DNA from: Salmonirosea aquatica
GTDB lineage: Bacteria; Bacteroidota; Bacteroidia; Cytophagales; Spirosomataceae
NCBI RefSeq assembly: GCF_009296315.1
Contig: NZ_WHLY01000002.1
Location: 1,612,001 to 1,676,000, forward strand
Direction of reading: 5' to 3'
Length of the DNA: 64,000 nucleotides
Shown here: piece after piece, positions 35,520 to 43,979 of the stretch
How positions within the stretch are numbered: the first letter of the stretch is position 1
Layout of the letters: each line of letters begins with the position of its first letter
Notes under the pieces: model-generated
What the model was told of the DNA's origin: nothing
The model's input: the letters and a program-made list of their open reading frames with translations, nothing else
Databases searched by the model: none
Translations under genes and position numbers: made by a program

Positions 35520-35600
35520 TTAGTCTTTCGTTTTATAGGTTGACAGGTCTTGGGTTTCGATGATAGCCCGCAGGCATTTAACAGGGTCACTAATGTAAAG

Positions 35601-35624
35601 AACCTTGCCGGGATTGGCAAGGTT
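35601..35624 (-). terminator. Probable terminator of gltX
   Basis: AACCTTGCC (35601-35609) pairs with GGCAAGGTT (35616-35624). On the minus strand it is followed by CTTTACATT, a weak T tail. Confidence 0.5.
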
Positions 35625-35688
35625 CGTATAGTAAACGGTACGTTTTGGCCTGTGGTTGGCGCGAAATAGAGGTCAGATGGTGAGCCGA

Positions 35689-37218
35689 TTACAACACTTC
35701 CACCGCTCGCCGTAGCCGCCGCACAACTTCTGCTTTTCCCAGAATTTCCATCGTGACCATCAGGTCAGGGCCTGCTCCTACGCCCGTTATGGCCAGGCGG
35801 AGAGCCTGCATGACTTTACCCATTTTGATGCCCGTCGCTTCCAGGGTCTGAGCCAGTACATGCTTGATGTCATCGGCCAGGAACGACCCCTCGTACCCTT
35901 GCAAAGCGTCAGCAAAGGTACCTATGCCCTGTTTGGCTTCTGCGTTCCATTTCTTAGCCACGATGTCCGCGTCGTATTGTTCAGGAGCACTGAACAAAAA
36001 AGCTGATTCGTTGACGATATCTTTGACAAAATGAACACGATCTTTCAGCAGATGCACGATCTGGATTGCCTGAGGGTCCGAAATCTGAATACCTTTTTCA
36101 GCGAAAAGCGGCTGAATCTGTGCCGCCATGGTAGCGTCGTCTTTTTCTTTCAGGTACTGCTGGTTGAACCAGTTGGCTTTCTGAATATCGAACTTGGCCC
36201 CGGCCTTGTGCACACGCTCGAAGCTGAACGCCTCAATCAGTTCCGGCATGGTGAAAAGCTCCTGCTCGGTACCGGGATTCCAGCCCAACAGGGCCAGAAA
36301 ATTGGCGGTCGCCTCGGGATAGTAGCCCTGCTCCCGGAAGCCCAACGCTTTCTCGCCGGTTTTAGGATCGGTCCATTCCAGGGGAAATATCGGAAAACCG
36401 CCCAAATCCGCATCACGCTTGGACAGCTTGCCGTTTCCGTCCGGCTTCAGCAACAAGGGTAGGTGTGCAAATTGCGGCATGGTATCGGCCCAGCCCAGGT
36501 ACTTATACAGCAATACGTGCATCGGTGCGGAAGGCAACCACTCCTCTCCCCGGATCACGTGGGTAATGCCCATCAGGTGATCGTCCACAATGTTAGCCAG
36601 GTGGTAGGTTGGCATTCCGTCGGATTTGAGGAGTACCTTGTCGTCAATTTGCGACGAATGTACCACTACCCAGCCCCGGATCAGGTCGTTGAAGCGAATG
36701 TCGTCCTTGGGTTGTACTCGCATCCGAATCACGTACGGTTCGCCGCTTTCCAGTCGGGCTTTGATTTCATCCACGGGCATGGTAAGCGAATTGGTCATTT
36801 GCATGCGGGTGATGGCATTGTATTGCGCAGCAGGTACCTTGGCTTCTTCCAGCCGCTTGCGCATGGCATCCAATTCTTCAGGTGTGTCGAAGGCATAATA
36901 TGCCTTGCCCTCAAACACTAATTTTTCCGCGTATTCGCGATAGATATCCTTTCGCTCCGACTGCCGGTAAGGGGCGTGTGGGCCACCGACGTTGGGTCCT
37001 TCATCGATGGTGATGTCTAGCCACGCCAGCGCTTCCAGAATGTACGCCTCGGCACCCGGCACGTAGCGGGCCTGATCGGTATCTTCGATGCGGAGGAGCA
37101 TCTGGCCACCATGCTTGCGGGCAAACAGGTAATTATAAAGTGCGGTGCGAACGCCCCCGCTGTGGAGTGGCCCGGTGGGGCTGGGAGCAAATCGAACGCG
37201 GACAGGTTGTTGGTTCAT
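35689..37218 (-). CDS. gltX: Glutamyl-tRNA synthetase
   Basis: 509 residues from ATG 37218 (MNQQPVRVRFAPSPTG); the frame could extend 75 bp upstream but the family start fits here. The class I signature is PSPTGPLHSGGVRTALYNYLFA, with HSGG in place of the usual HIGG, and the second is KLSKRDAD, the KMSKS equivalent. TSL-type binding elements RIEDTDQ and HVIRGEEWLPSAPMH are present. The C-terminal anticodon-binding helices end normally. It charges tRNA-Glu, and possibly tRNA-Gln, in the cytosol. It is followed by the RidA gene upstream on the same strand, 87 bp apart. Confidence 0.95.
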   Translation of the reverse strand: MNQQPVRVRFAPSPTGPLHSGGVRTALYNYLFARKHGGQMLLRIEDTDQARYVPGAEAYILEALAWLDITIDEGPNVGGPHAPYRQSERKDIYREYAEKLVFEGKAYYAFDTPEELDAMRKRLEEAKVPAAQYNAITRMQMTNSLTMPVDEIKARLESGEPYVIRMRVQPKDDIRFNDLIRGWVVVHSSQIDDKVLLKSDGMPTYHLANIVDDHLMGITHVIRGEEWLPSAPMHVLLYKYLGWADTMPQFAHLPLLLKPDGNGKLSKRDADLGGFPIFPLEWTDPKTGEKALGFREQGYYPEATANFLALLGWNPGTEQELFTMPELIEAFSFERVHKAGAKFDIQKANWFNQQYLKEKDDATMAAQIQPLFAEKGIQISDPQAIQIVHLLKDRVHFVKDIVNESAFLFSAPEQYDADIVAKKWNAEAKQGIGTFADALQGYEGSFLADDIKHVLAQTLEATGIKMGKVMQALRLAITGVGAGPDLMVTMEILGKAEVVRRLRRAVEVL

Positions 37219-37239
37219 GGTTGGGTATTGATTGATAAA

Positions 37240-37301
37240 AAGCTGATAGCTCTTTGATTCGTAGTGACGGGAAAACTTATGACCATCAGCCATCAGCTTA
37301 T
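37240..37301. repeat. Paired short heptad repeats (TGGC class)
   Basis: AGCTGATAGCT (37241-37251) and CATCAGCCATCAGCT (37284-37298) are inverted relative to each other. They fill the gap between gltX and ridA. Confidence 0.45.
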
Positions 37302-37305
37302 AAAC

Positions 37306-37674
37306 TTACTTCACTGCAATCACCGAAATCTCGACGTTGACGTCCTTGGGAAGCTTTGCTACCTGGACGGTCTCACGGGCGGGTGGGTTGCTATCAAAAT
37401 AGGAACCGTACACTTCGTTCACCAGGCCGAAATCATCCATGTTCTTCAGGAAAATACTAGACTTGACGATATTAGTATAGGTAAGCCCGGCGGCGGTCAA
37501 AATATGGCCGATGTTTTCCATGACCTGCTTGGCCTCCACTTTTATGTCGCCGGTTTCCGCCTCTTTCAGGGCTATTTGGCCCGAAACATACAAGGTGTCA
37601 TTGACCAGGACAGCCTGACTGTAGGGCCCGATGGGAGCAGGCGCCTTTTCTGAAAAAATAATCTCTTTTGCCAT
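37306..37674 (-). CDS. ridA: RidA family enamine/imine deaminase
   Basis: 122 residues, standard length for YjgF/YER057c/UK114. Motifs: APAPIGPYSQAVLVNDTLYVSGQIAL near residue 11, QVMENIGHILTAAGLTYTNIVKSSIFL near 50, and PARETVQVAKLPKDVNVEISVIAV at the end, with the conserved arginine (ARETVQ) that contacts the carboxylate of substrates. It hydrolyses reactive 2-aminoacrylate and other enamine intermediates in the cytosol, protecting PLP enzymes. It precedes gltX on the same strand and may share its promoter. Confidence 0.93.
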   Translation of the reverse strand: MAKEIIFSEKAPAPIGPYSQAVLVNDTLYVSGQIALKEAETGDIKVEAKQVMENIGHILTAAGLTYTNIVKSSIFLKNMDDFGLVNEVYGSYFDSNPPARETVQVAKLPKDVNVEISVIAVK

Positions 37675-37722
37675 TCGCTTCGTAGGTTATAACTTGTCGA
37701 TGAATTGCAAAACTACCAAAAT

Positions 37723-38337
37723 ATGCCGCTTGCCGCCCTGATTATTTTTGTAAAAAATCCCATTGAAGGTCAGGTCAAGACCCGTATTGCCAAAACCGTG
37801 GGCCACACCAAAGCCACTACGATCTACCGCGAACTTCTCCAATATACCCACACTGTTGCCGAAAAACTTCCCGCCGAAGGCTACACTAAAACCGTCTATT
37901 ATGGCGATTACATCAACAAGAACGACCTGTGGAACGGCTGGGCCAAAGCGCTTCAACCCGAGGGCAACCTGGGCGACCGCATGAAGCAGGCCTTCCGGGA
38001 ACAGTTTGCGACCGGTGCCAGCAGCGTAGTCATCATCGGCAGCGACTGCCTGACACTGCAATCCCGCCATCTGGAAGAAGCTTTTCAGCAGTTACAAACC
38101 AACGATGTGATTCTTGGCCCTTCGACCGATGGTGGGTACTACCTGTTGGGAATGAACCAATTGCATGGTCCTCTATTCGATGAAATGCCCTGGAGTCAGC
38201 CGGGACTTATGGAAAAAACCCTAGCCGTTCTTCGGGCGGCAAAACTCCGCTATTCCCTGCTGGAACCTCTCACCGATGTGGACGAATGGGAAGATTATCT
38301 GGCTACAAAAACCACCGATTCCAGTTTAAATCCATAG
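37723..38337 (+). CDS. TIGR04282/DUF2064 family glycosyltransferase-like protein
   Basis: 204 residues from ATG 37723. The nucleotide-sugar fold is visible: LIIFVKNPIEGQVKTRIAKTVG near residue 5 (basic nucleotide-binding strand), SSVVIIGSDCLTLQSRHLEEAF near 105 with the acidic metal motif SDC, and LGPSTDGGYYLLGM near 140. The family is named after arsenosugar biosynthesis neighbours and related to cofactor-F420 guanylyltransferase CofC. No arsenic genes lie here, so a generic nucleotidyl- or glycosyltransfer role is safer. It is divergent from ridA. Confidence 0.88.
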   Translation: MPLAALIIFVKNPIEGQVKTRIAKTVGHTKATTIYRELLQYTHTVAEKLPAEGYTKTVYYGDYINKNDLWNGWAKALQPEGNLGDRMKQAFREQFATGASSVVIIGSDCLTLQSRHLEEAFQQLQTNDVILGPSTDGGYYLLGMNQLHGPLFDEMPWSQPGLMEKTLAVLRAAKLRYSLLEPLTDVDEWEDYLATKTTDSSLNP

Positions 38338-38699
38338 ACAAGGCCTACCGAAGCGGCTATATCCATTCTCCAGGTTTGGGTCCTTTTTACCATGTCGTAA
38401 GGTACCCTCACCTTTTCGCAATCCTACCCCAAATTCTTGGGCTTTCACTTACTGTTTGTCGCAATTGACACCCTACTTCGTCGCTTTCAACCCCTACTGC
38501 TTTAAAAAGACGAATATATATTTGTATTGTATTATATATTCCTCTACTTTTATATCACAAAGGCAACATATTCCTATTTTGTAATATATTATTGATTATT
38601 ACGTATGGAAGGTACCGTTCAGCTATATAGAAATGGCCATTAATATCTGACATACAGGGCTTTTGGTATTTATATTATTATTTTTCCTCCAACCTACCC
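38338..38699. other. Intergenic region without recognised gene
   Basis: A 362-bp gap. The second half (about 38510-38690) is strongly AT-rich, with ATATATTTG and TATATTATTG stretches that could carry promoters for the downstream SRPBCC gene. I see no ORF, tRNA or repeat of note. Confidence 0.5.
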
Positions 38700-39164
38700 A
38701 TGGAATTATACTTCGTCATGAAAAAGGAAACCATCAGGAAGTCAATCGGTATTGGCGCATCCAAAGAAAAAGTGTGGGAGGTACTGTTTGATGAAAAATA
38801 CCTCCCCATCTGGTATGCAGAATTTAGCCTGGGCGCCTGTGCCCAGGGTACCTGGCGGGTAGGTAGCAAAATATTATTCACCGACATAAGCGGCGGAGGA
38901 CTGGTGGGTAAGGTGGTGGTGAATCGACCATGCAGAGTTTTTTCGGTTGAATATCTGGGCCTTGTGGTTACGGGTGAGGAAGATTATGAGAGTGACGAGG
39001 CCCGTGCGTTGCGGGGAGGTAGGGAAATATATAGGTTGCAGGAACAGGAAGGTTCTGTACTGCTTTCCGTTGAAACCGACATGCCCGAAGAGTCTTATAA
39101 CTCTATGGCACTGGCCTGGGAGAAGGCCTTGCTGAAAATAAGGTACCTCGCCGAAGCAGCCTGA
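38700..39164 (+). CDS. SRPBCC/START-like domain protein
   Basis: 154 residues from ATG 38700; an equally good ATG at 38718 (MKKETIRKSIGIG) would match the domain start better. The SRPBCC pattern is ASKEKVWEVLFDEKYLPIWYAEFSLGACAQGTWRVGSKILF near residue 20, followed by a central beta-sheet and a long C-terminal helix from EESYNSMALAWEKALLKIRYLAE. Such proteins bind hydrophobic ligands or activate Hsp90 (AHSA1). No ligand can be inferred. It is followed by the VOC gene on the same strand. Confidence 0.85.
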   Translation: MELYFVMKKETIRKSIGIGASKEKVWEVLFDEKYLPIWYAEFSLGACAQGTWRVGSKILFTDISGGGLVGKVVVNRPCRVFSVEYLGLVVTGEEDYESDEARALRGGREIYRLQEQEGSVLLSVETDMPEESYNSMALAWEKALLKIRYLAEAA

Positions 39165-39225
39165 AATTACCTGTTAGCCATGAAATTTCTTTTAATTTTT
39201 TATTCACCCTAAACAACCATCCCCT

Positions 39226-39654
39226 ATGCCCAAGTCCAACGTTTATCTCTACTTCGATGGCAACGCCGAGGAAGCGTTCAATTTCTACAAGTCAGTTTTT
39301 GGCGGCGAATTTGCCATGGTACAACGCTTCGGCGAAATGCCCGATGCTGACAAAATGCCCGACGAGACTAAGAACAAAATCATGCACATTGCCCTACCGC
39401 TCGCCGCTGACGATGTGCTCATGGCCTCAGATATCATGGAAGGCATGGGCGAACCGTTCAAAGTCGGCACAAACTTTTCGATTTCGCTCAGTACCGAAAG
39501 CAAGGAAGAGACCGACCGCCTTTTTGCCGGACTATCCGCCGGAGGTAAGGTTGAAATGCCGGTGCAGGACACTTTCTGGGGCGCATACTTCGGCATGCTT
39601 ATCGACCCATTCGGCGTGCAGTGGATGGTGAACTACGATAAAAATTACCAATAA
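39226..39654 (+). CDS. VOC family protein (PhnB-like)
   Basis: 142 residues. The fold is marked by NVYLYFDGNAEEAFNFYKSVFGGEF near residue 4, EMPDADKMPDETKNKIMHIALP near 36, and the C-terminal FWGAYFGMLIDPFGVQWMVNY. This is the PhnB/3-demethylubiquinone-type glyoxalase group, dimeric and usually lacking a complete metal site. Enzymatic role is unproven; many members are stress-related. It ends with a clear terminator that isolates it from the cluster starting at 39885. Confidence 0.9.
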   Translation: MPKSNVYLYFDGNAEEAFNFYKSVFGGEFAMVQRFGEMPDADKMPDETKNKIMHIALPLAADDVLMASDIMEGMGEPFKVGTNFSISLSTESKEETDRLFAGLSAGGKVEMPVQDTFWGAYFGMLIDPFGVQWMVNYDKNYQ

Positions 39655-39687
39655 CAATAAGCAGTACTTTTTTGCCTGTTTGCCCTC

Positions 39688-39721
39688 AAAGCCCGGTCAT
39701 GATATGACTGGGCTTTTTTTG
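39688..39721 (+). terminator. Rho-independent terminator
   Basis: AAAGCCCGGTCAT (39688-39700) pairs with ATGACTGGGCTTT (39704-39716), with one G-U, followed by T7. It separates the VOC gene from the 39,885-50,293 cluster. Confidence 0.85.
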
Positions 39722-39884
39722 TCATAGGCACTATAGATTTTTAGCTTGTTAGAATAACCGGGCATCCAAAACGTTTCAAATAAAGTCTTGTTTTTGCCGG
39801 TTATCCAACTTATCAGCATTCTGAACAAATAATTAAACTGAAATCTGTCATAGAACCTTACATTAGGACTTAAAAATTGGACGA

Positions 39885-41393
39885 ATGAATAAACCACCCC
39901 TCTCGCTTTTAATTTTTTTCATCCTGCTTTTCGGTACCTTCCTGCTGCAAAGTTGTGGAGAGGATCAAGCTTACACTTTTGAAAAATTTAACGAGCAAGC
40001 ACTGGATTTTGCCAAAGACGATCAGCTCATTGACCAACAGGAGTATGAAACCCTGACGCAGGGTATTCAAAGCTCCGACGACCGGAGCTTCCGTACCCTT
40101 AAAAATGAAAACGGCGAAGTGGATCACGGCAAGGTAGCCGCCTACCTGAAAAAGTATTTCGACGCCAAGGGTATCCCCGTAATCGATATTTGGAAACCCG
40201 GCACTGCTTCAGGTACCTCTGCCAATTTCAACGTCAGCGTCTATCTGGAAAACTCCGTCAGCATGGATGGCTACGTCGATGCCAACTCCACGGCTTTCAA
40301 AGCGACCCTACTCGACCTGCTGACCAACCTTGAAAACTTCGCGGCCACGGATACCCTGAACCTGAACTACATCAACTCCACGATTATTCCGGTCAAAGCG
40401 GCGGCCACCAAAGATGACATTACCGAGTTTTATCAAAATCTGAACCGGACCAATTTCAAATCGCAGGGTGGCACGCGGGGTACCTCCGACATCGGTGACG
40501 TACTCAGTAAAATCCTCAATCAGCAGAAGCCCCATGAACTTTCCGTTTTGGTTTCCGATTTCGTATTTTCGCCCGGTGGGCAAAACGCGGTGAAGTACCT
40601 CGAAGGACAGCGCTCCCAGATCCGAAGTGAGTTCGTGGCCGCCCGTGGGAAAAACCCTAACTTGTCGGTGGCTATTCTGCAAGGACAGGCGCAGTTTGAA
40701 GGTACCTATTACGACCAGAACGACAAGCCCCATGCGAAGCTCGACGCCGCGCGGCCCTACTACCTATGGCTGATCGGTACCGCCGCGCAGATTCAGCAGG
40801 TGCTGGACGCCCGGATTCTGGAGCAAACCCGGAATGGATTTTCCAACAAACTGGTGATTCAGTCGGCGAGCGAGGCCTTGCAGCCACCTTTCAAAATCAT
40901 GTACCGTCCCCGCATCGGGGAGTTCGATTCGAAATCGCTGGCACAGGGCATCATTACCGACGCGCAGGCCGCCCGAGACGACCGAAACAAAGGCATATTT
41001 GAGTTCAATGTGGCGGTGAATTTTTCCAAAGGCATGCAGGACGCAGGGTACTTTCTGGATAGCACCAATTACAAATTGAGCAACGAAAAATATAGCCTCC
41101 GAGCCAAAACCATCAATGATCGGAACGATCCGTCGCTGAGCGGCTTTACCCATTTGCTGACCCTACGCACCACCGATCTGAAGGACGAAAAACTGCGAAT
41201 CGACGTGGTAGGCAAGGTACCCGGCTGGGTGTATACCACTTCTTCCGAAGACGACACCCAGATAGAAACCAACGCCGACGAAGCCCGCAAAACCTTCGGC
41301 TTCAGCTATCTGGTGGAAGGCGTCAGCGATGCTTTTTACCCCCGTTCACAAGCCAATCCTTTGTATACCATCCCTCTCACCATCCAAAAATAA
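39885..41393 (+). CDS. vWA-like lipoprotein, first gene of tubulin-actin-MotAB cluster
   Basis: 502 residues. The leader ends in lipobox LLQSC (Cys24), so the mature protein is a lipid-anchored envelope protein. Residues about 115-300 look like a von Willebrand A/Rossmann domain: NVSVYLENSVSM at 116-127 is at the place of the MIDAS DxSxS but begins with Glu122; GTSDIGDVL near 199 could supply the MIDAS threonine; LSVLVSDFVFSP near 219 matches the third metal strand. The remaining 200 residues have beta-rich segments (FEFNVAVNFSKGM, GFTHLLTLRTTDL). No protease or kinase motif is seen. It is separated from the next gene by 5 bp. It could be a periplasmic metal- or ligand-binding sensor or adaptor; assignment rests on motif pattern only. 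Confidence 0.72.
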   Translation: MNKPPLSLLIFFILLFGTFLLQSCGEDQAYTFEKFNEQALDFAKDDQLIDQQEYETLTQGIQSSDDRSFRTLKNENGEVDHGKVAAYLKKYFDAKGIPVIDIWKPGTASGTSANFNVSVYLENSVSMDGYVDANSTAFKATLLDLLTNLENFAATDTLNLNYINSTIIPVKAAATKDDITEFYQNLNRTNFKSQGGTRGTSDIGDVLSKILNQQKPHELSVLVSDFVFSPGGQNAVKYLEGQRSQIRSEFVAARGKNPNLSVAILQGQAQFEGTYYDQNDKPHAKLDAARPYYLWLIGTAAQIQQVLDARILEQTRNGFSNKLVIQSASEALQPPFKIMYRPRIGEFDSKSLAQGIITDAQAARDDRNKGIFEFNVAVNFSKGMQDAGYFLDSTNYKLSNEKYSLRAKTINDRNDPSLSGFTHLLTLRTTDLKDEKLRIDVVGKVPGWVYTTSSEDDTQIETNADEARKTFGFSYLVEGVSDAFYPRSQANPLYTIPLTIQK

Positions 41394-41398
41394 TCCTC

Positions 41399-41860
41399 AT
41401 GCAAGAAGTATTTGCCAAGATATACGAATGGTTCGGCCTGATTCCCTTCTATTCCAAGGACATGGGCGACCACCTGCGCGGCTTCGACGTCACCTGTACC
41501 GATTTCATCGCCACGCCCTGGTACAGCTACATCGGCTGGATCATGCTCGTGACGACGGCCTTCACCTTTGCCCTGCAATACTACATCGTCGATAGCTCGC
41601 GTTACAATAAAGCCCGGCACTGGTGGTTTTTCGCGCTGGGACTGGTGTTGCTCAATTTTCTGATTGCCTTCGCCATTCCTTACAACGACATTCAGGACAA
41701 TAATTTTTGCAACCAACTCAAACTGAACGTTTCGGACTGCGTCGGCTTTGGCTTTTCCAACGCGTTGTGGAGCCTGATTTTTTTCATCATCATCAGTACC
41801 ATTCCCATTTTCCGGTCGCGTAGCACCAATTGCCGGCATACCACTTTCTGGAAACCGTGA
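41399..41860 (+). CDS. Small polytopic membrane protein of the cluster
   Basis: 153 residues. Three hydrophobic segments are visible near 42-62 (YSYIGWIMLVTTAFTFAL), 76-95 (WWFFALGLVLLNFLIAFAI) and 118-138 (SNALWSLIFFIIISTIPIF). A loop contains two cysteines (NNFCNQLKLNVSDC), which could form a disulfide if periplasmic. I do not recognise the family. Gene spacing (5 bp after the vWA-like lipoprotein) argues for coupling; it probably anchors or relays to that lipoprotein in the inner membrane (inference). Confidence 0.72.
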   Translation: MQEVFAKIYEWFGLIPFYSKDMGDHLRGFDVTCTDFIATPWYSYIGWIMLVTTAFTFALQYYIVDSSRYNKARHWWFFALGLVLLNFLIAFAIPYNDIQDNNFCNQLKLNVSDCVGFGFSNALWSLIFFIIISTIPIFRSRSTNCRHTTFWKP

Positions 41861-41863
41861 GGT

Positions 41864-41889
41864 AATGATGAGTGATGAAGGATGAATGG
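41864..41889. repeat. Left heptad arm of four-helix-bundle insert
   Basis: Units AATGATG, AGTGATG, AAGGATG, AATGG run at exact 7-bp spacing directly after the preceding stop codon. The inverse array is at 42282-42309. Confidence 0.7.
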
Positions 41890-41904
41890 TTAAAATCTTA
41901 GCCA

Positions 41905-42273
41905 ATGGAAGATAAGAACGTCATTCGTAGAAAATCGTTTGATTTTGCTGTGCGGATAGTGAAGCTATGCCAGTTTGTTAGCAAGAATCATCATGAGACT
42001 GTATTAACCAGTCAGTTACTTAAATCGGGCACTTCAATTGGTGCCAATGTCCGGGAATCCACTAATGCAGAATCTGGGGCTGATTTTATTCACAAGTTTG
42101 GAATAGCCCAAAAAGAATGTAATGAAACACTCTACTGGCTTGAACTTATGAAAGCAACAGGGTACCTCACTGAAAATGAGTTAGATTCGATAATAAAAGA
42201 TTGCAATGAACTGATGAAAATCATCAGGAGTATAATCTTGACAAGAAAAGCCAATTTAAAAAAAGAAAGGTGA
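41905..42273 (+). CDS. Four-helix-bundle protein (S23/IVP family) inserted in the cluster
   Basis: 122 residues. The family signature is evident: RRKSFDFAVRIVKLCQFV near residue 8, LTSQLLKSGTSIGANVRESTNAESGADFIHKFGIAQKECNETLYWLELM near 35-83, and NELMKIIRSIILT near the end. Homologues occur within 23S rRNA intervening sequences, beside diversity-generating retroelements (Avd-like) and as orphan genes. Here it is bounded by inverted heptad-repeat arms and is more AT-rich than its neighbours, so it looks like an inserted unit rather than a component of the machine. Its direction matches the operon and it leaves flanking genes intact. Confidence 0.85.
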   Translation: MEDKNVIRRKSFDFAVRIVKLCQFVSKNHHETVLTSQLLKSGTSIGANVRESTNAESGADFIHKFGIAQKECNETLYWLELMKATGYLTENELDSIIKDCNELMKIIRSIILTRKANLKKER

Positions 42274-42281
42274 TAAAAATC

Positions 42282-42309
42282 TGAAACTCATCACTCATAA
42301 TTCATCATT
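42282..42309. repeat. Right heptad arm of four-helix-bundle insert
   Basis: On the minus strand it reads AATGATG, AATTATG, AGTGATG, AGTTTCA, the inverse of the arm at 41864-41889. It ends 7 bp before the tubulin-like gene. Confidence 0.7.
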
Positions 42310-42315
42310 AAAAAA

Positions 42316-43821
42316 ATGGCTCGTTTATTCATATTTGCAATTGGGGGTACCGGTTCGAGGGTACTCAAATCTTTGACCATGTTGCTGGCTGCCGGCGTGA
42401 AACCGAATTCTCAGAATGAATTCGAGATCGTGCCCATCATTATCGATCCGCACAAGTCCAACGAGGATTTGAAACGGACCGCGCGGATGCTGGAAAATTA
42501 CCAGGCCATCGCCGAGCGGGCGGGGGCTGACAGCGGTTTTTTCAGTACGCGCATCACGACGCTCGACAAGCTGGTAACCTCACAAAACCGCCTTTCGGGA
42601 AGTTTTACGTTCAATTTGCAGCAGGTATCCAACACGCAGTTCAAGGACTACATCGACTTTGCGCAACTCAGCGATCCGAGCCGGGCGCTAGCCGATATTC
42701 TGTTTTCGGGCAAGTCCATCAACAAGCGCGACGAGGAAGTGAATCTGCTGGACGTGGAAATGGACATCGGTTTTGTGGGCAATCCCAACATCGGGAGCGT
42801 GGTGCTGAACCAGTTCAAGGATTCGGAAGAATTCAAGGAGGTAGCTTCCAATTTCAACGCCGACGACCGGATTTTTATCATCAGTTCCATCTTTGGTGGT
42901 ACAGGCGCGGCGGGTTTTCCGACGATCCTGAAAAATATCCGCGACGCGATGAACAACCGCAACATCGACGGCAAGGGATTTCTGCAAAATGCTAAGATTG
43001 GCGCTATTACGGTACTCCCCTACTTCAATATTGAAAAAGACCCGAACAGCCCGATCCAGAAATCGGACTTCATTGCCAAGTCCAAAGCCGCGTTGTACTA
43101 CTACAAGGACAATGTGACGGGTAATAATTCGGTGAACGCGCTCTATTACATTACCGATGACTACAGCGGCAAGCCCTATAAAAACGACGCGGGCAACGAA
43201 GGCCAGAAAAACGACGCGCATTTTGTGGAACTAGCTTCGGCGCTGGCGATTCTGGACTTCCTGGAAATGCCCGACCGAGAGTTGGAATCGGTGGATGGCA
43301 AAGCTCTGAAACCTGTCTACAAGGAATTCGGTATGAAGACCGATGCACCGGACTTCAAATTTTCCGATTTTGAGGATAATACCGAGTACAAAATCAGCCT
43401 GCGCCTATCGCAACTGGCCATGTTCCGCAAGTACCTTGACGAACGCATCGGCGACGCTATCGAAAAGCAGGCGTGGAGCAACGACGCACCTACCATTGAC
43501 CGCGCTTTCCTGAGCGATTCGTTTTATCGTACCAACCTGTCGGAATTCATGACTTCGTTCGGTGATTGGCTGAAAGAAATGTCGGGCAACCGGCGCGGTT
43601 TTACGCCTTTCAACCTGAATTCCACGCTGGATTCGCTGGTGGTAGACAAATCGGTCAAAACGGGATGGCTGGAAAAGAAAGTAGATTATCCTTTTTACGA
43701 CGATAACCTGAGCAAGCAGTCTAAAGGCAAGAATTTCCCCTCGGCGGAGCAGAAAATGATCAAGCTCTTTTTCGATACCACGGAAGACATGCTGACCGCC
43801 AAATTCGGTTTTAAGAAGTAG
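42316..43821 (+). CDS. Tubulin/FtsZ-superfamily GTPase-like protein
   Basis: 501 residues, no leader or membrane segment. The N-terminal nucleotide-binding loop is MARLFIFAIGGTGSRVLKSL (Gly10-Gly11-Thr12-Gly13), the next strand ends IIIDPHKSN, and the tubulin signature appears as IISSIFGGTGAAGFP with GGTGAAG at 194-200, matching GGGTGTG/S. This corresponds to the divergent bacterial Tubulin_2-type proteins. The C-terminal half is all-helical and lacks a clear FtsZ activation domain (NxDxxD), so its polymerisation is uncertain. It probably binds GTP and may form filaments at the inner membrane. It lies in the cluster between the membrane protein and the actin-like ATPase, which has not been reported for plasmid TubZ systems. 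Confidence 0.82.
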   Translation: MARLFIFAIGGTGSRVLKSLTMLLAAGVKPNSQNEFEIVPIIIDPHKSNEDLKRTARMLENYQAIAERAGADSGFFSTRITTLDKLVTSQNRLSGSFTFNLQQVSNTQFKDYIDFAQLSDPSRALADILFSGKSINKRDEEVNLLDVEMDIGFVGNPNIGSVVLNQFKDSEEFKEVASNFNADDRIFIISSIFGGTGAAGFPTILKNIRDAMNNRNIDGKGFLQNAKIGAITVLPYFNIEKDPNSPIQKSDFIAKSKAALYYYKDNVTGNNSVNALYYITDDYSGKPYKNDAGNEGQKNDAHFVELASALAILDFLEMPDRELESVDGKALKPVYKEFGMKTDAPDFKFSDFEDNTEYKISLRLSQLAMFRKYLDERIGDAIEKQAWSNDAPTIDRAFLSDSFYRTNLSEFMTSFGDWLKEMSGNRRGFTPFNLNSTLDSLVVDKSVKTGWLEKKVDYPFYDDNLSKQSKGKNFPSAEQKMIKLFFDTTEDMLTAKFGFKK

Positions 43822-43825
43822 ATTT

Positions 43826-43856
43826 CTGATGGCTGATCGCTATTGGCCATTAGCTC
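43826..43856. repeat. Left heptad arm between tubulin-like and actin-like genes
   Basis: Units CTGATGG, CTGATCG, CTATTGG, CCATTAG, CTC. The inverse arm is at 43941-43972; about 85 bp lie between and show no gene. Confidence 0.6.
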
Positions 43857-43940
43857 AAAAAAAGCCCTGACAATCTGTCCGTTACAGTTGTGACTTTTTA
43901 TAAAAAAGAAAATCAGGCAGTTATATTTACAATCAAAAAA

Positions 43941-43972
43941 AGCCAATAGCTATTAGCTATCAGCCAACAGCT
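43941..43972. repeat. Right heptad arm between tubulin-like and actin-like genes
   Basis: Units AGCCAAT, AGCTATT, AGCTATC, AGCCAAC, AGCT end 8 bp before the ATG of the actin-like gene. Confidence 0.6.
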
Positions 43973-43979
43973 AAAAAAT

